DNA of 64,000 nucleotides from Undaria pinnatifida. Taxonomy: Eukaryota > Sar > Phaeophyceae > Laminariales > Alariaceae. Both the position numbers and the translations under genes were made by a program. This document shows positions 26,301 to 38,300 of this stretch, piece after piece. The notes beneath the pieces were generated by a model. That model was not told the origin of the DNA. It did no database searches and was given only the letters and a program-made list of their open reading frames with translations. The stretch is from contig JABAKD010000009.1 of NCBI GenBank assembly GCA_012845835.1, forward strand, positions 1,923,324 to 1,987,323, given 5' to 3'. The stretch's first letter is position 1; each line of letters opens with the position of its first letter.

Positions 26301-29300
26301 AGGTGGAGAACATGGCAAGGCTCGCACAGGAGAGCAACTCGGACAATGGAGAGGTTCACCAATGCACTACGTCGAGAGACAGATACTCCACGTACTCCGT
26401 TTTTTTCCTTGCATCCCATCCCACGGAGATCCAAGGTCCCCTCCGTTGAGTATTGTCCACCGCACGTCCGTGTTCGTCCGTTTGTGTCCGTGTCTTCGTG
26501 TGGCTTGTCTCCACTGCAGACGCGGGGATGCAACCGAGCGACCAAGCGGTCGTCCTAGAGGCTCTGCATGACCGAGCGGTGAACCAGAAGGTGATGCAGA
26601 ATGCCGTCAGTCAACATCGCCAGGGTGGACGCGAGTTCGACGCTCAAGACTTGTTGAAAAAGGTGCGATTTTTGTTGTCCTTGTCTGGCGTGTCGCGTGG
26701 AGCACGTATTGTCCGTGTGCGCGGCGTGTGGAACACCACATGACGCACTTCCGTAAGTAGTGGACCAACCTCTTCCCCTTGCCTGCCTACACAAATTCTT
26801 TCTTGCAGAAGGTGCGTTTTTTTGTTGTTGTCGTAGTCTGGCGTGTCGCGCGGAACACGTCTCGTGCGTGTGCGCGGCGTGTGGAACATACGACGCACTT
26901 GCGGAGGTAGCAAACCCACCTCTTACGCCTGCCTGCCTACCCTACATTCAAACGGTGTATGTTCTTATTTTAGGTTCGGGAATGCACAAAGGATGGAGGA
27001 GTGTACGACGTCAAGCTCGAGAATGGGCGCCTAACCCACTGTTTCTCGATGACAGCGGAGCAGGTGAGCGTGCCGACTGGACGTGGCGTTTTGATGAATG
27101 TCATGGCAGCAGTCATCGTCGTTCTGACCTGACATAATTACACGGACATTTTGTCGGCGCCTCGAGACCGGTATGATCGGAAGACCCTACGCTTTGAAGA
27201 CGGGGTCGCACACGAACGCCCCCCACCCCCGCACTTTTGTACTGATCTTCCCGTCTTCCCCCGACGCGATGGTTTTTCACTTTACGTCGTTGTCCTCTCG
27301 GGTGTTAAATAGGAAGTGCCATAGCCGTATTGGCGATACCCCATCATATTTCCGGACAGCCAACGGCGCGATGGTTTATGCTGCTTCCCAACCCCTCCTT
27401 CCCCCTCCCCCGTGTCGCGTGTGCTTCGCCATGTACAGATATCCCTCGCGACCCGGTACGGCTCCGTCCTATTGTACTGTGACACGGCCGTCAAGAACCG
27501 TTACCGTCTTCGCCTCGGCCTCGGAGTCGTCATCGATGGAGAGTACTTCTCACGTATTGTCTTTCAGGCGCTCTTGTCGGACACGAAGACGGACACGTTC
27601 ACTTGGATGCTGGAGCAGTTCAAGGCGGCCCGGGGGCCGGCTGCGGATGTCTTCACTGCAAGATGCGGACGCGGCCATGACCCTTGCGGCGGAGGAAGTT
27701 TTCGAGGACGCGAAAAAACGGCGATGCGCGTGGCACCTCGGCCAGAACATCATCAAGAACCTCAAAAGTGTGCTGGGTATGACCTTCGGGGTGAGAGACT
27801 AGGACAATGCATTTTTTAACGTCTTGGTTTTTCTTCCGACGGGTATTTACCCTCCTTTCTCATTTTGCGGCAGCGGCACGCGAGCCATCGCAAGGCGCGT
27901 ACGTGAACTATCCGTCTTTTTCATTGTGTCATCGGGCCGTCGAGTGTTCGTACAGTTAGGGCTTCCATTGATGTTTTGGAGTAGAGAGCTAATGTAAGGA
28001 AAAACAAAAGAAAGTACCTGCACCATGCCAATAGTTTCCTGCGCAGCGTATAGTTTTGACGTGCTGCCACATGCCCGCTGCTGCCACGCAACTCCCTCGT
28101 TGTTATTAGCCTTGATCGACTTGCAAGACATACGTACGTAGCCTGTGGTCTGACGATACGTTCTTTGTTCCCCTCGGTTCCCTCGCCTTGTCCCCAACCT
28201 CACAAAGGACTTCCTCGACCAGTTCCACAAGACGTGTAGGCGGCTAAGCGAGAGTGGGTTCGAAGAAGAGTACGCAAAGCTGGTTGAAACATTCCCAAAG
28301 GCGAAGTCATACATGGAGACCCTTCACGCGAACCGCGAGCGATGGGCTGTGTACGCGTCGGTCCTGGTGTTCAGCATCGCCTCGTTCACCACCAACAGGG
28401 TCGAATGTAGGTGGAACATGCTTGTTCAAAAGTGTGGCAAGTGCACGCATCTTTGTATTACTTTACTCTTTGTCGGAGGTTATGTTACCTCGCTGGTGGC
28501 TACGAAGGATCGTTGTATAGACACATAAGGGTAACGCTATGTTGTTAGCTCCCGAAATGTTGGCGTCGAACAGCGTGGAACGACTTCATGTTCACACGTG
28601 TTTCGCCAGACTGTCTGCATGCCTTGACGTAGGAACGTTGTCACCGCCTCCCAAGCGCCGTACTGGTTGCACCGGTGCACGACGTGAAATCGCGCGAGGA
28701 CAATGGTGAAAACGCCGACCCAACAGCACTTGTCCGCGCCCTTCTTTTGTCTGCCTGTTTTCCTCCTCGCCGCAGCGATGAATGCTTTGATCGCTCGATT
28801 CTTGAATGCGCAGGCAAGCCTTTGCAGCGTGTTCGACTTGCTCTCGAAGGCCATGGGGAAGGCAAGAGACCGCGCCATACTTCGCAGCCCTCAGCTTATT
28901 CTACCATCTGTGCAGCAGTCGAATGTGGCTGATTTCTGGTTGGGTGACGCGGTTTTGGCGCCGTGCAAGTTCGCGCTGGGCGCGTGGCCGTACAGGTTCA
29001 TGGTGGAAGAGGTTATGATGGCCTCGATGTTCTCCTCAAGCCCCGTGAACGCCGTACTTGAAGGGTCTGACCGCGGAGAGGCGCTTAGCAAGTTTGAGTA
29101 CATCGGGATGAAGGTCGTAAATGTGGTAGATGTCGCCCTGATAGTGGAGAACAACGATGGCACTGACAAGCTATACGTAGTCCTCGGCATGACGGACAGG
29201 AGTCACCTCTGCTCCTGCCGCACGCTGCAAGAACTAGGAGTTTGCTGTAGGCATTTTTGGGCAGCCATGCGCCTTAGCCGAAAGTACAAGTTTCACGTTG

Positions 29301-32300
29301 GCATTCTCAACCAGCACTGGCGGGTCGAGCGGGGGCGGAAACCCACGAGTGAGTGGCCGGAGAGATCCACGCTCACGTGGGCAGTAGCCAAAAATCACAA
29401 ACCTTTACAAGCCGCCGAACTGCCGGCCCCACTTGCCGCCACCGACGGCGAGCAGCATGCCAGCGGGGACGTTGAGGGGGGGGAGGGGGCCCACGAGGGG
29501 GGGGTGAGGTGGAATGCAGGTGACAAAACCATAGAGTCGTCTCTCGTGCAGTTGAAGCAGACCGGCCCCACCCCTCAGGACCGCCGATTTCTTTATGTAA
29601 ACTGCCTCAAGGAGACAACAGCAGCTGTGAGCTTAGGAGTAGAAACTGTGCCTCCCGAAGCCGGTGCAACAGTTTAAGGCGGGAGTGGTACAGGCTGCGA
29701 GGCTAGGATCGTCGGCGGAGTCGTCGGGCCCTCTGCCCGTGGCGAATCCAGAAGTTGTCCGTCTGCCGTCTGCAAGAGGAAAGGCAAACGACAACGGGGG
29801 TCTCACGAGTCGGGTAATGCGGTAGGATCGGCTGTTCGGGCTTTCGCCCAGAGCCGTTGAGTCGCTTACCCCATGCTTGCAGAGAGGGGCAAGGTGTGAC
29901 GAACGTCGGGTCCGTTTGCCGTCTAGGTTTCAATGTAGGTGTGGCGGGTTTTAGAGTACATACTGTCTCCTTGCTTCTGGTTTCCAGGGGGGCGCTTCTT
30001 TTCGTAGGGTTGGGAACGTCAGTAGATATAGGGTTTGCTTTTCAATGGAAAGATGGACTCAGGGCGGGGGTGGGGAGGGGGACCACTTTGTGCCTGTGGT
30101 TTTCTTTCTGTCTTCGTGCCTACTCGTGTAAACCGAAACCAGCACCGGTGTTGCGAATTTCCTCCAATGTTGCATGTTGCGTTTCTGACGGCACATCAGC
30201 ATGTCCGGGTTACATCGCAGGTCAAATGCCTTGCCCAATGACCAGAAAAACCTATATTCTGTTTTCTTTTTTAAAAGTGTTCGAGCAAAAGTCATCTCGC
30301 TCGGTCCTACAACAACCACCCCCTCCCCCCTAATTTTGTTCTTGACGCGATGCACCCTCTCCAGCGGGACACACGCCGGGACCGTAGGGTCTGTTAACAA
30401 TCACAACGCGACAGCTCGTGCAAGAACGTTTGCCAAAGGTTTTCCCCCGGCTTTTGCAGCGGTGCAGCCTCTTCAACGCTGAACCGGCGTGAACAACCTC
30501 TCTCCGACAATGCCATGACAACATTCTGCCGTCCCTCCTTTGCAGCGGCCTCCACTATACTATCGGTGAATTCCTACCCGTTATCTAGACGCTACAACAC
30601 TACCTGGACATGCCTAGCGCCCGCGGCGTCAGCAGGAACACGCGACCATTTTTCCACCGTCACCGAACCGCAGTGTATGCAGGTATGACGGACTACAGCG
30701 TCGCACCACTCTGCGCACCACTGCAGCATCCTCAAATACTCAAGTCTGGCTGCCATGTACATGACGCCGTCATGGACGGGACGGCGGCCATCCATGTTCG
30801 CCCCGCGCCACCACCAAGTCAACAAATGCGACACCACACGAAAGTTACCGTGCATGGCTGCAGTCCAAAGAGTTATGCCACGTAAATAAATATCGTCGTT
30901 GTCGGGCGCTTCGATCCACGACTCCAGAGCCAGTACCATCTCCAGGTCGTCGTCTTTCGCATAACCCAGCAATTGAGCTTGCATACCGTCATCACCCCCG
31001 ATAACAAATCTCGAAAGAGACCTCACCATGTCAACATCTCTTGCTGCCATCGCCAGCTTAAAACGTGATGTGACGATATCAGAGGCCGCATTTTGCTGCT
31101 CGATCCTAACGTCCACATTCTCCGACCAATAGTCCGAAACAAAGCAGCAGTTCATGACGTCCACACTGTCCGCTGCACGGCAACTTCTAAAGCCTTCACT
31201 CCCATCCTGTCTTTGTTGCAACCCCGTACGATCAAGAACACCATCACTTCGTGTTGCCCGGCCTCAGCAGCGGCCGAAAAAATCCCGTCTCCCCACGAAG
31301 CCCTCTCCCACTCTTCCTCCCGCTGTCTCGTCCTCCCAATCCCGCTCTTCCCACTCATGGGTGGATTGCGGGGCTGTCATACAGTCGAGTACTTCCATGT
31401 CTCCCAGAGTAGCGGAATATTTCCGTGCTCCGTTGCTCGCAACCCAGCCGTGGCTCACTGCCTCCATGACGCGAGAGGCAGACATGACGACTTGCGAACA
31501 CGCTGTTTCTTTCCCATCCCTGGCAAATATGCCCTTCCACCCACCACAAACCAGTGCCAGGAAAGGGAATTGCCGTTGCTCGCCGCCCAAAAAGTCAAAG
31601 ATATCACGCCTGATGTCTCCCGTGCCGAGTGCCTCCGACCCAACGATATCGCTCTGCACGAAAAAAGGAGGGCGCCAGCCGGATGAGCAAAGCTACGTAT
31701 CAGTCAGACGGTCCCGAACGAGAAATCACAAGGAAGGGTGCAGCTGCCATCCTCGCTCATGCGAAAAAGAACACGTTGAACCAACACAGCAGCACCACTT
31801 AAAGTGCCATTGAGCTGCGGTGCACGTAAAACGTTTACTACATACAATAATGAATAGCCTCTCACAAAAGTGTTTTCAGCCTACCATGATCCCAACTACA
31901 GCAACTGCTAAACGGCTAAATGATACCATGGAAGAGAGGACGAGCATAATAAATACAAAATACCAACACTTACCGTTATAGTGGACCAAAAATACGACCC
32001 TCCAAGTAAAACCTCATCTATATTGTATATTACAAGTACCAACAACGCAGCTTGCAAAGATGAGTATTGACCTAAAATTCGTCGAACTCACGGCTGACGT
32101 CCTTGAAATTTGTATACAAAATACAGTAGTCTACACAATATTCTTTCTAATTGCGCAATTTACTTAGGTAAGAGAGCTCTCTGCGGACTGCTGCCGGGTG
32201 AACATTACGCTTCAAATAATGGACCACATACGGTACCTACGGAGTCTAGTCTTTTTGTGCGCAGAGATTTGAATTTTGTTTGTTGTACCAACGGCCAGCG

Positions 32301-35300
32301 GTCCATCTTCCCACCAATCAGCATCATTGCTCGTGAGGAGGTGCAGGAGGCGACCGCAGTAGTAGCTACTGAAGCTCTCGCGCACCTCTAGAAAGCTGTG
32401 CTCACCGTTGTCTCTGGGGTGGCTGCTGCTGCGTTCTCTGCTCCTCCTCCTGGCTGTTGCTGTTCTTTCCCCCGTTCTTGGGCCTGCTGCTGTTGTTGTC
32501 GTTCAAGGGCCTGCTGCTGTTGTTGTTGTTCTCCGTGCGTCGGAGTGTTGTCGGCGTGCTCTAGATACACGATGACTGGTATCATCATCATGTCATCATC
32601 ATTTTCGGTGCTGCCGCCAATAATATCAATGAGGGACATATCTACTGGCGTGGTCTCTGACAGGGTTCGTCTCCGGTTGTTCGCTCCAGTGAATTCTCAC
32701 GGTTTTGTGTAGGATGGTTCTGCAGACGTTTTTGTCGTGCAAGGAGCGGATCCTGCAGGGGTTTTTTTTGTTGTGTTTGCGGGTCTGATCGTTTTGTGGA
32801 GGGTGGTTCTGGAGGCGTTTCCCAGTCCTGCAAGAATTCGTTGCAGGACCGCCCTGCAAATAGAGTCTCCCGGTATATCCTACATTCATTAAAAGCCAGA
32901 CCGAATCTCCCGTACTATTACTACGCCCGCTCAATCGATATATAGAGCGAATAGCAAGTCGAATAAGATCAACGTGTGAAGTTATACATTCGTTCAGGAC
33001 TATACTACCCTGTGAATGTACCACTTACAGAAATTGTGGACTTGCCGTATGCCCAGCGCTATGCAGGACTGCGCATGTACCATCTACGGTCTGTGAGCAT
33101 GCGCTTTAAATACTACGCGGAACAATATTTGTACATACATTAGTCCAACAAATATACTGCTGCTGTTAACTACGTTTCACGCGAAAAAAGAGTTCACTGT
33201 GTTCATCCATACTGTACCGCTGTGGTCATAGCGTTAGGAATTTTACCCTGATTAGAATTGCAGGATATTTTTTGCCAGGGAGTTTGCCTGTCTCTGTTTG
33301 CATTTCTTGTGGGCTCTTGAGATAATTTGGGGAAGGTCTATGGCCGATGGCATGGCGCTTGCCCGTGTGATAACGATCAAAATAGTGCAATGTGGACCAA
33401 TGGATTCAGAGCCTACGAAGGAAAGTCCTCGGAGCTCATGCCACCGGGCCAGCGGTGGGGCGAGTCGGTACAATTCAATTGGATCGGGAAAGTTCTGCTC
33501 ACTGCCGAAACCGTGGCCAATTTGGTTTTCGGAGGCCGGAAAGCATTGGTATACTTGATAGTGTGGGACAGCAGCGGAATGCAATGGAAGATCCTACAGC
33601 AGGAAGAGGAGTGCGACCGAAGCGCGCGGACGGAGTCCTTTTTTCAAGTGGGGGCAACCCCAGAGGTGGAGACCGAGCCGGCGGGCAGCTGGAGCCGGAA
33701 TCAAGGTGACGACCGCGGTAGATAGGCTTTCAAGGTTGAGGGGCGATTTTGTTTCCTTCAAACATGTGCGTGATTTCCATGTCGCCTACTTGGAGTACGG
33801 GCAGCAGATGCATATCACGAAAAGGAATATTAGGGGCCGGGTGCTCGGAAGGAGGCGAGAGCTGGTAGATTCCGCCACCTAAACGATGGTGTCTGACGAG
33901 TTCTACGACAGCTAGCCCTGCGCTGACCTCTCCGATGATAAATTACCGCAAGGGCTCATTTTTACGTGCTAGCGTTAATGTGCAGCAGACGAGTGATGAC
34001 GATTTTTGGCGCCAGGTATTCGTCGTCCTGAAGTTGGAAGCGAGCGTGCCGGTAGATATATGGTGTTCATGCAAAAACGTGCCCCGCGGAAATCCCTTTC
34101 TGGCAGCGGGATAACGGAGGCGGCTAAGCCCGACGCTCGGCAGTGCACACAAAAGACTGGTAAGATGCTGGTGAAGGCGTTACAGCCGGAAATTTAGCCA
34201 CTGCAGTTACGTCGCAGGGTGGAAAGGAAGATGCAATTCGATGTCGTGACGCGTGCTCCGGACGCACATTTCAACAAGATTGCCAAGCAGGATCGGGACC
34301 ATGATGAAATTGAGCCTAACGATGTTCAACGTCGGTAACCGACGGACCAGCGTTACGATATGTCGGTTCCTGCGGCAGGAACCAAGCCCCGGGGAAGTGC
34401 TGCTGGCGAGCACGACTCGAGGAGGAATACCAAGTCTGCCGGTGTGAGATTCAAGTCGAACCGTCTGTATGAAAACAACGGGTGTTTTTTTAGAGCAAGC
34501 AAGGTCGCAAGTAGCAACAGATTGCCTTCAAAGCCAGCAGAAAACGGTGGGGAAAGGCGCCCATGGCCAAAGCCGCCGCCAGACCCCCATACAACAGCGG
34601 CGGCAGCAGTCCAAAAAGGGTCTCGCTCAGCGTACGCCAAACAAGACAACCGGGATGTCCCGTACGCCTGACACTTCTACGACTAGTGGGTATAAATACC
34701 GCCTCAAGATGGTGGTTACCGAGACCGACCCTGCTGCTTCCGAGACGTCTACGCTGAATGACGAGAACTTCGTGCACATTCTTGTGCCGCGAGAAAGAAT
34801 GGCGCCATTGGATAACCGGCTCATAATAACGATGGAGCATCAGGTTTCCCAAAGTGCTGGGCCACATGATGCAACACCCGTTCTTCACTCCGTTGCGGGG
34901 GAGATGCCGGCACCCACGTGACAGAAATAGTGTAGCGATTTCAGCCTTACTTGTTCAGCACGCGTCTCAGTCCTGCAGCCTGGCGGATGTTGTGACACGA
35001 GCGTGGATTCGGTGTAGACAGAATCGCACTTGGAGGCCCTCACGCAGCATGTCGCGGGCGTCTTGTGAATCCCGGTGCTTCCGTGGCTGCTGAGGTCAAT
35101 GTGCTCGTGGATTTTAGTTCAGGTATTTGGGCAATGTCGGAAGAGCTGGTAAAGACCCGGCGGAGAAAGCAGGGGATGACGCAAACGGCGTCAACTCGGG
35201 CATGTGGTGGGCATGCGCTTGTGATGACGTCGTTGGGCCAGGAGTGGAATATTGACCCACAATCGTGTCTGCTCCACGTATTGATTTTGACGAGATGGGG

Positions 35301-38300
35301 ACCAGTCCGGTTAACGGGGCCGTTTGTCGTGCTCCCTGGTGGAAGCCATATGGTTATCGTTGATCAGAAGACGTTGAGAGAGAAACCCGACATCGACATC
35401 ATAGCGCAGCTCACGGCATTATGTACTGAATGAATGCGGGCGACAAGATGGCGCTGGGGTGGAGCTTTAAGCTCGTGCGGTACGCGAGCCCAGAGCTGGT
35501 GCTGTACTGCCGGCGGCGATGGCTGTCACGGCATTCGGGCAGGGCAGCGATGCACTGGTTGAGGTGGACAATAACGACGCGCTGATGGTGTGGGCGCGTT
35601 GGAAACGGACGTCGATGACGCCGTTGCCGATGGCCTACCGCCAGAGTGTGCCAAGATGCTGCGCGGTACCATTATTCGCACGCATCGAGACGTGTTCCGT
35701 CGGGCGTTTTTGGACGGCCCACCTGCGCGCGTGGAGCCCATAACGGTGCGGCTCCAGCCCTGTACAATGGAGCGGTACGGACGAAGCCCCCCTCAAAAAG
35801 TAACCACCAAAAGTCAAAGGCGGCAGAGTTTTGCCGCGACTGCAGCTCGGTGGTGACGATGATCGGCGTCGACGTGCCCACGGAAGGCCTGGGGAGAGAG
35901 TAGAGCACCTGGGGGCCGATGTTGCGCGTGTTCTACGGGGCGTTTGTGCTGATTCCAGATCTTAAAGCGCTGCGGCTAGAGGCGGATCGACCGCGGGCAC
36001 TCGTCCAGCGTAATGGGGTGCCTTTGTGATCGTATTTGGTTTGGGGACAGTCCCGAACTCTAAATTGCTGATTCTCGATCATGTCGGAATTTGGAATTTA
36101 ACTTTTTTCTGACTTCTGCGGACGTTGCTGATAGCACCTGACGCGTCCACATCTGGCGGTTCATCACCGAGGCTGTGCGGGACAGAGCATGGCTGAGGTT
36201 GATTATTTAATTTTAACGGATATCTACTGTACCAGAATACACATTTCGTTTGTGGTCTGGGTTTTAGAAAGTTGCTCGTAAAGTTAAATGTGACACCTAG
36301 TGCGTGGTTTGCTGAAGATGCACTGGTAACGACCCGGCTGCTGAGCAATTCATGCTCATCATCAGTAAGGGTAGTAGATCATAGATCGTGTTACAAACTG
36401 ACCACGATTTGTCGGATTTGACAATCGCACAACGTACCCACCGTTGTGTTTATCAAAGCTACTTGGTGTGAGACAGTCTTGAGGTTGGTAGCCGGAGATG
36501 GGCTTTTTAAGGGTTCTGTACCGGTGTAGTCGTATCACTGAGCGTTTTAACAGTACAAAAAGTGGTCGGATACGATTTGTCAGGGAGTTCCGCTGTCAGT
36601 CTTGCTGTTTCTTTACTTCCCCGAGTGACTATGAACAAACTATCGAATTGAGGACAAACATTTTTCGAGCTCCACGGAGCTGAAACCACCGGGCCCGCTG
36701 TGCCGCGAGTCGGTACAATACAATAAAAACAATCGATTTTCAAATCACAACCGTGTTTGCTAGTGGTAGAAGCTACTGATACTAATTCGAAAATAATCCC
36801 ACCCAGAAACAAAAGAAACAACTCAAACCTTGGACGAGTCGAGTCTAGTACGCAAATGCCATTGTTTTTATTTGTTTGCACGATGCGTGCCTCGTGTACT
36901 ACCACTGCAAGCCGAAAAAAAAGCTAACAATTTAGACCAAGGCTACGGTAGGGGGGGTACCCCCATTTTCAATGGTGTGTTTGAGCCACTCGCACGAGTG
37001 GCTCTGTACCCTACGGATGTAAATGGTTTAGGCACTTGTTTTGGCGCAGCTTAGATCACCTTTGCATTGCGGATTGATTTCGTCAATGTAAAACATGAAG
37101 AAAACGTAAGATCTCGTAGGAACAAAGGGGCTACTCGCGCGAGTGACCCTTAGCCACTGAAATAAAAGGCCCAAAAGGGGACCCCCCTACCGTAGCCTGG
37201 GCCAATAACTGGCGGCCGCAATTCGAGTACACTACAGATCATACGTATCGTCCAGGAGTGGTAATGCGGTACAAGTAGTGCTCGCGCGAATGCGAAACAA
37301 ACTGCGCACTGTAAAGCGAGAAACAAAATTCAAAGAAAAAAACCATACGTCCTCCGATAGTTAACCTAATGACAGGGACAAACAAGTAGCTCGTGTTGGA
37401 GCGCCTGTTGCATGTTATTGGTGTTTTTTAAAAACCTTCGTGGTCTTTGATAGATGTTGAAGCGTAGAATAAGACCTCGAGTTGATGTCGGCATTGCTGC
37501 TGTCGATATCACTGATTTGATGATGATGGTGGTGGTGATGACCGTCCGTACATTTGCGGTCATTGCCATTTTTATATGCCCATAGGGGTCTGTTTGCCGG
37601 CTTGTCTTTGTTGATGGACTTGTTAGACGTGCCAGAAAAAATGAATTTGGTACAATTAACCCGTTGCGTCCGCGAAGAGAAAGCTCCAAATATGGTATCG
37701 GACTCCGTTTTCGGGTCGTTTTACTACCATGTCTTCGGCAACGCCGACATAGCTCGTTGCCCGCTATATTTGGAGCTCACGAACCACGTAGCTGGCTTGA
37801 AGTTACAGCAGCCATGTTCTTGGTGATTGTCGTCGGGAGAATGCCGTCGAACTGGCTCTGTATGAGATTGCAGTTGGCGATGAGATGTCATGTTTCCAAG
37901 TGCACGATGGGAGCCCGGCGTAGATCTATGCTGGAGGTAGTGCCGTGATTACGACGTCGAGTTGGCCATACAGTAGGCCCAGCAGAGGGCGGAGGCATTT
38001 GCCCTGTTTTTTCCCCTGCAAAACCATCAACGCGCTCATAGCGTTTTCGTTTTTTCTGGCATTCCGCAATGTGTGCATTTCGAGCGGATCAAAACAGCTG
38101 TACCGACGTTGAGACGATCCTCTTCTGTGAGCAGAGACCCGTCACGCCTGATTGAGTAGAAGAGTGTACATTCCCCGTGACGATAGCCATGGATCATGCT
38201 GCATACGCTGTAGCTTCGCAGCATTCTTGACCTTGGAGTACGCGTTGTAGCTTGTCATCAGTTGCAATTACTTCGACATGCGGAACGAGAAAACAGTTAC

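Larger units (their letters stand above)
23061..29677 (+). pseudogene. MULE transposase, split into exons and damaged
   Basis: Exons I can support: 23061-23311 (leader MSLMDLIIG, Gln-rich, ATPET before GTAAGC); 24632-24721 (TTTCAG / GTACGC, phase 0); about 25100-25271 (ending GMKVVKSSSKKQAEKLVA, the first half of a FLYWCH/FAR1-like finger); about 26030-26240 (ITTMHLEHNHDV, the His pair of that finger); about 26519-26661; 26975-27063 (VYDVKLENGRLTHCFSMTAEQ region); 27439 to about 27790 (transposase core with YCDTAV, then DADAAM and CAWHLGQN); about 28207-28440 (TTNRVECRWNM); about 28776-29677 (SWIM finger CSCRTLQELGVCCRHFW and an acidic tail, stop at 29677). Damage: a frameshift in the leader near 23155, a TGA within the exon near 25203, frame trouble in the finger exon, and a frameshift near 27660 just before the second catalytic Asp. 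Some of these could be assembly errors. Confidence 0.82.
22883..32871 (+). mobile_element. Complete 10-kb Mutator-like (MULE) DNA transposon
   Basis: The element is bounded by GGGAGAC at 22883 and its inverse GTCTCCC ending at 32871. The same nine bases, GGTATATCC, lie directly outside on both sides (22874-22882 and 32872-32880), an exact target-site duplication of the length typical of MULEs. The ends are long inverted repeats of about 430-466 bp, and roughly 90% of the first 90 bp agree by eye. A perfect subterminal hairpin (TCCTGCAA ... TTGCAGGA) sits 25 bp inside each end. Inside are a MULE transposase on the plus strand and an F-box/ankyrin gene on the minus strand, convergent like the two genes of maize MuDR. 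The transposase has an in-frame stop and at least one frameshift, so this copy is probably not autonomous now. Confidence 0.9.

Noticed and set aside
22874-32880. Two independent elements in opposite orientation instead of one MULE
   Set aside because: The exact 9-bp direct duplication outside both termini is best explained by one insertion event.
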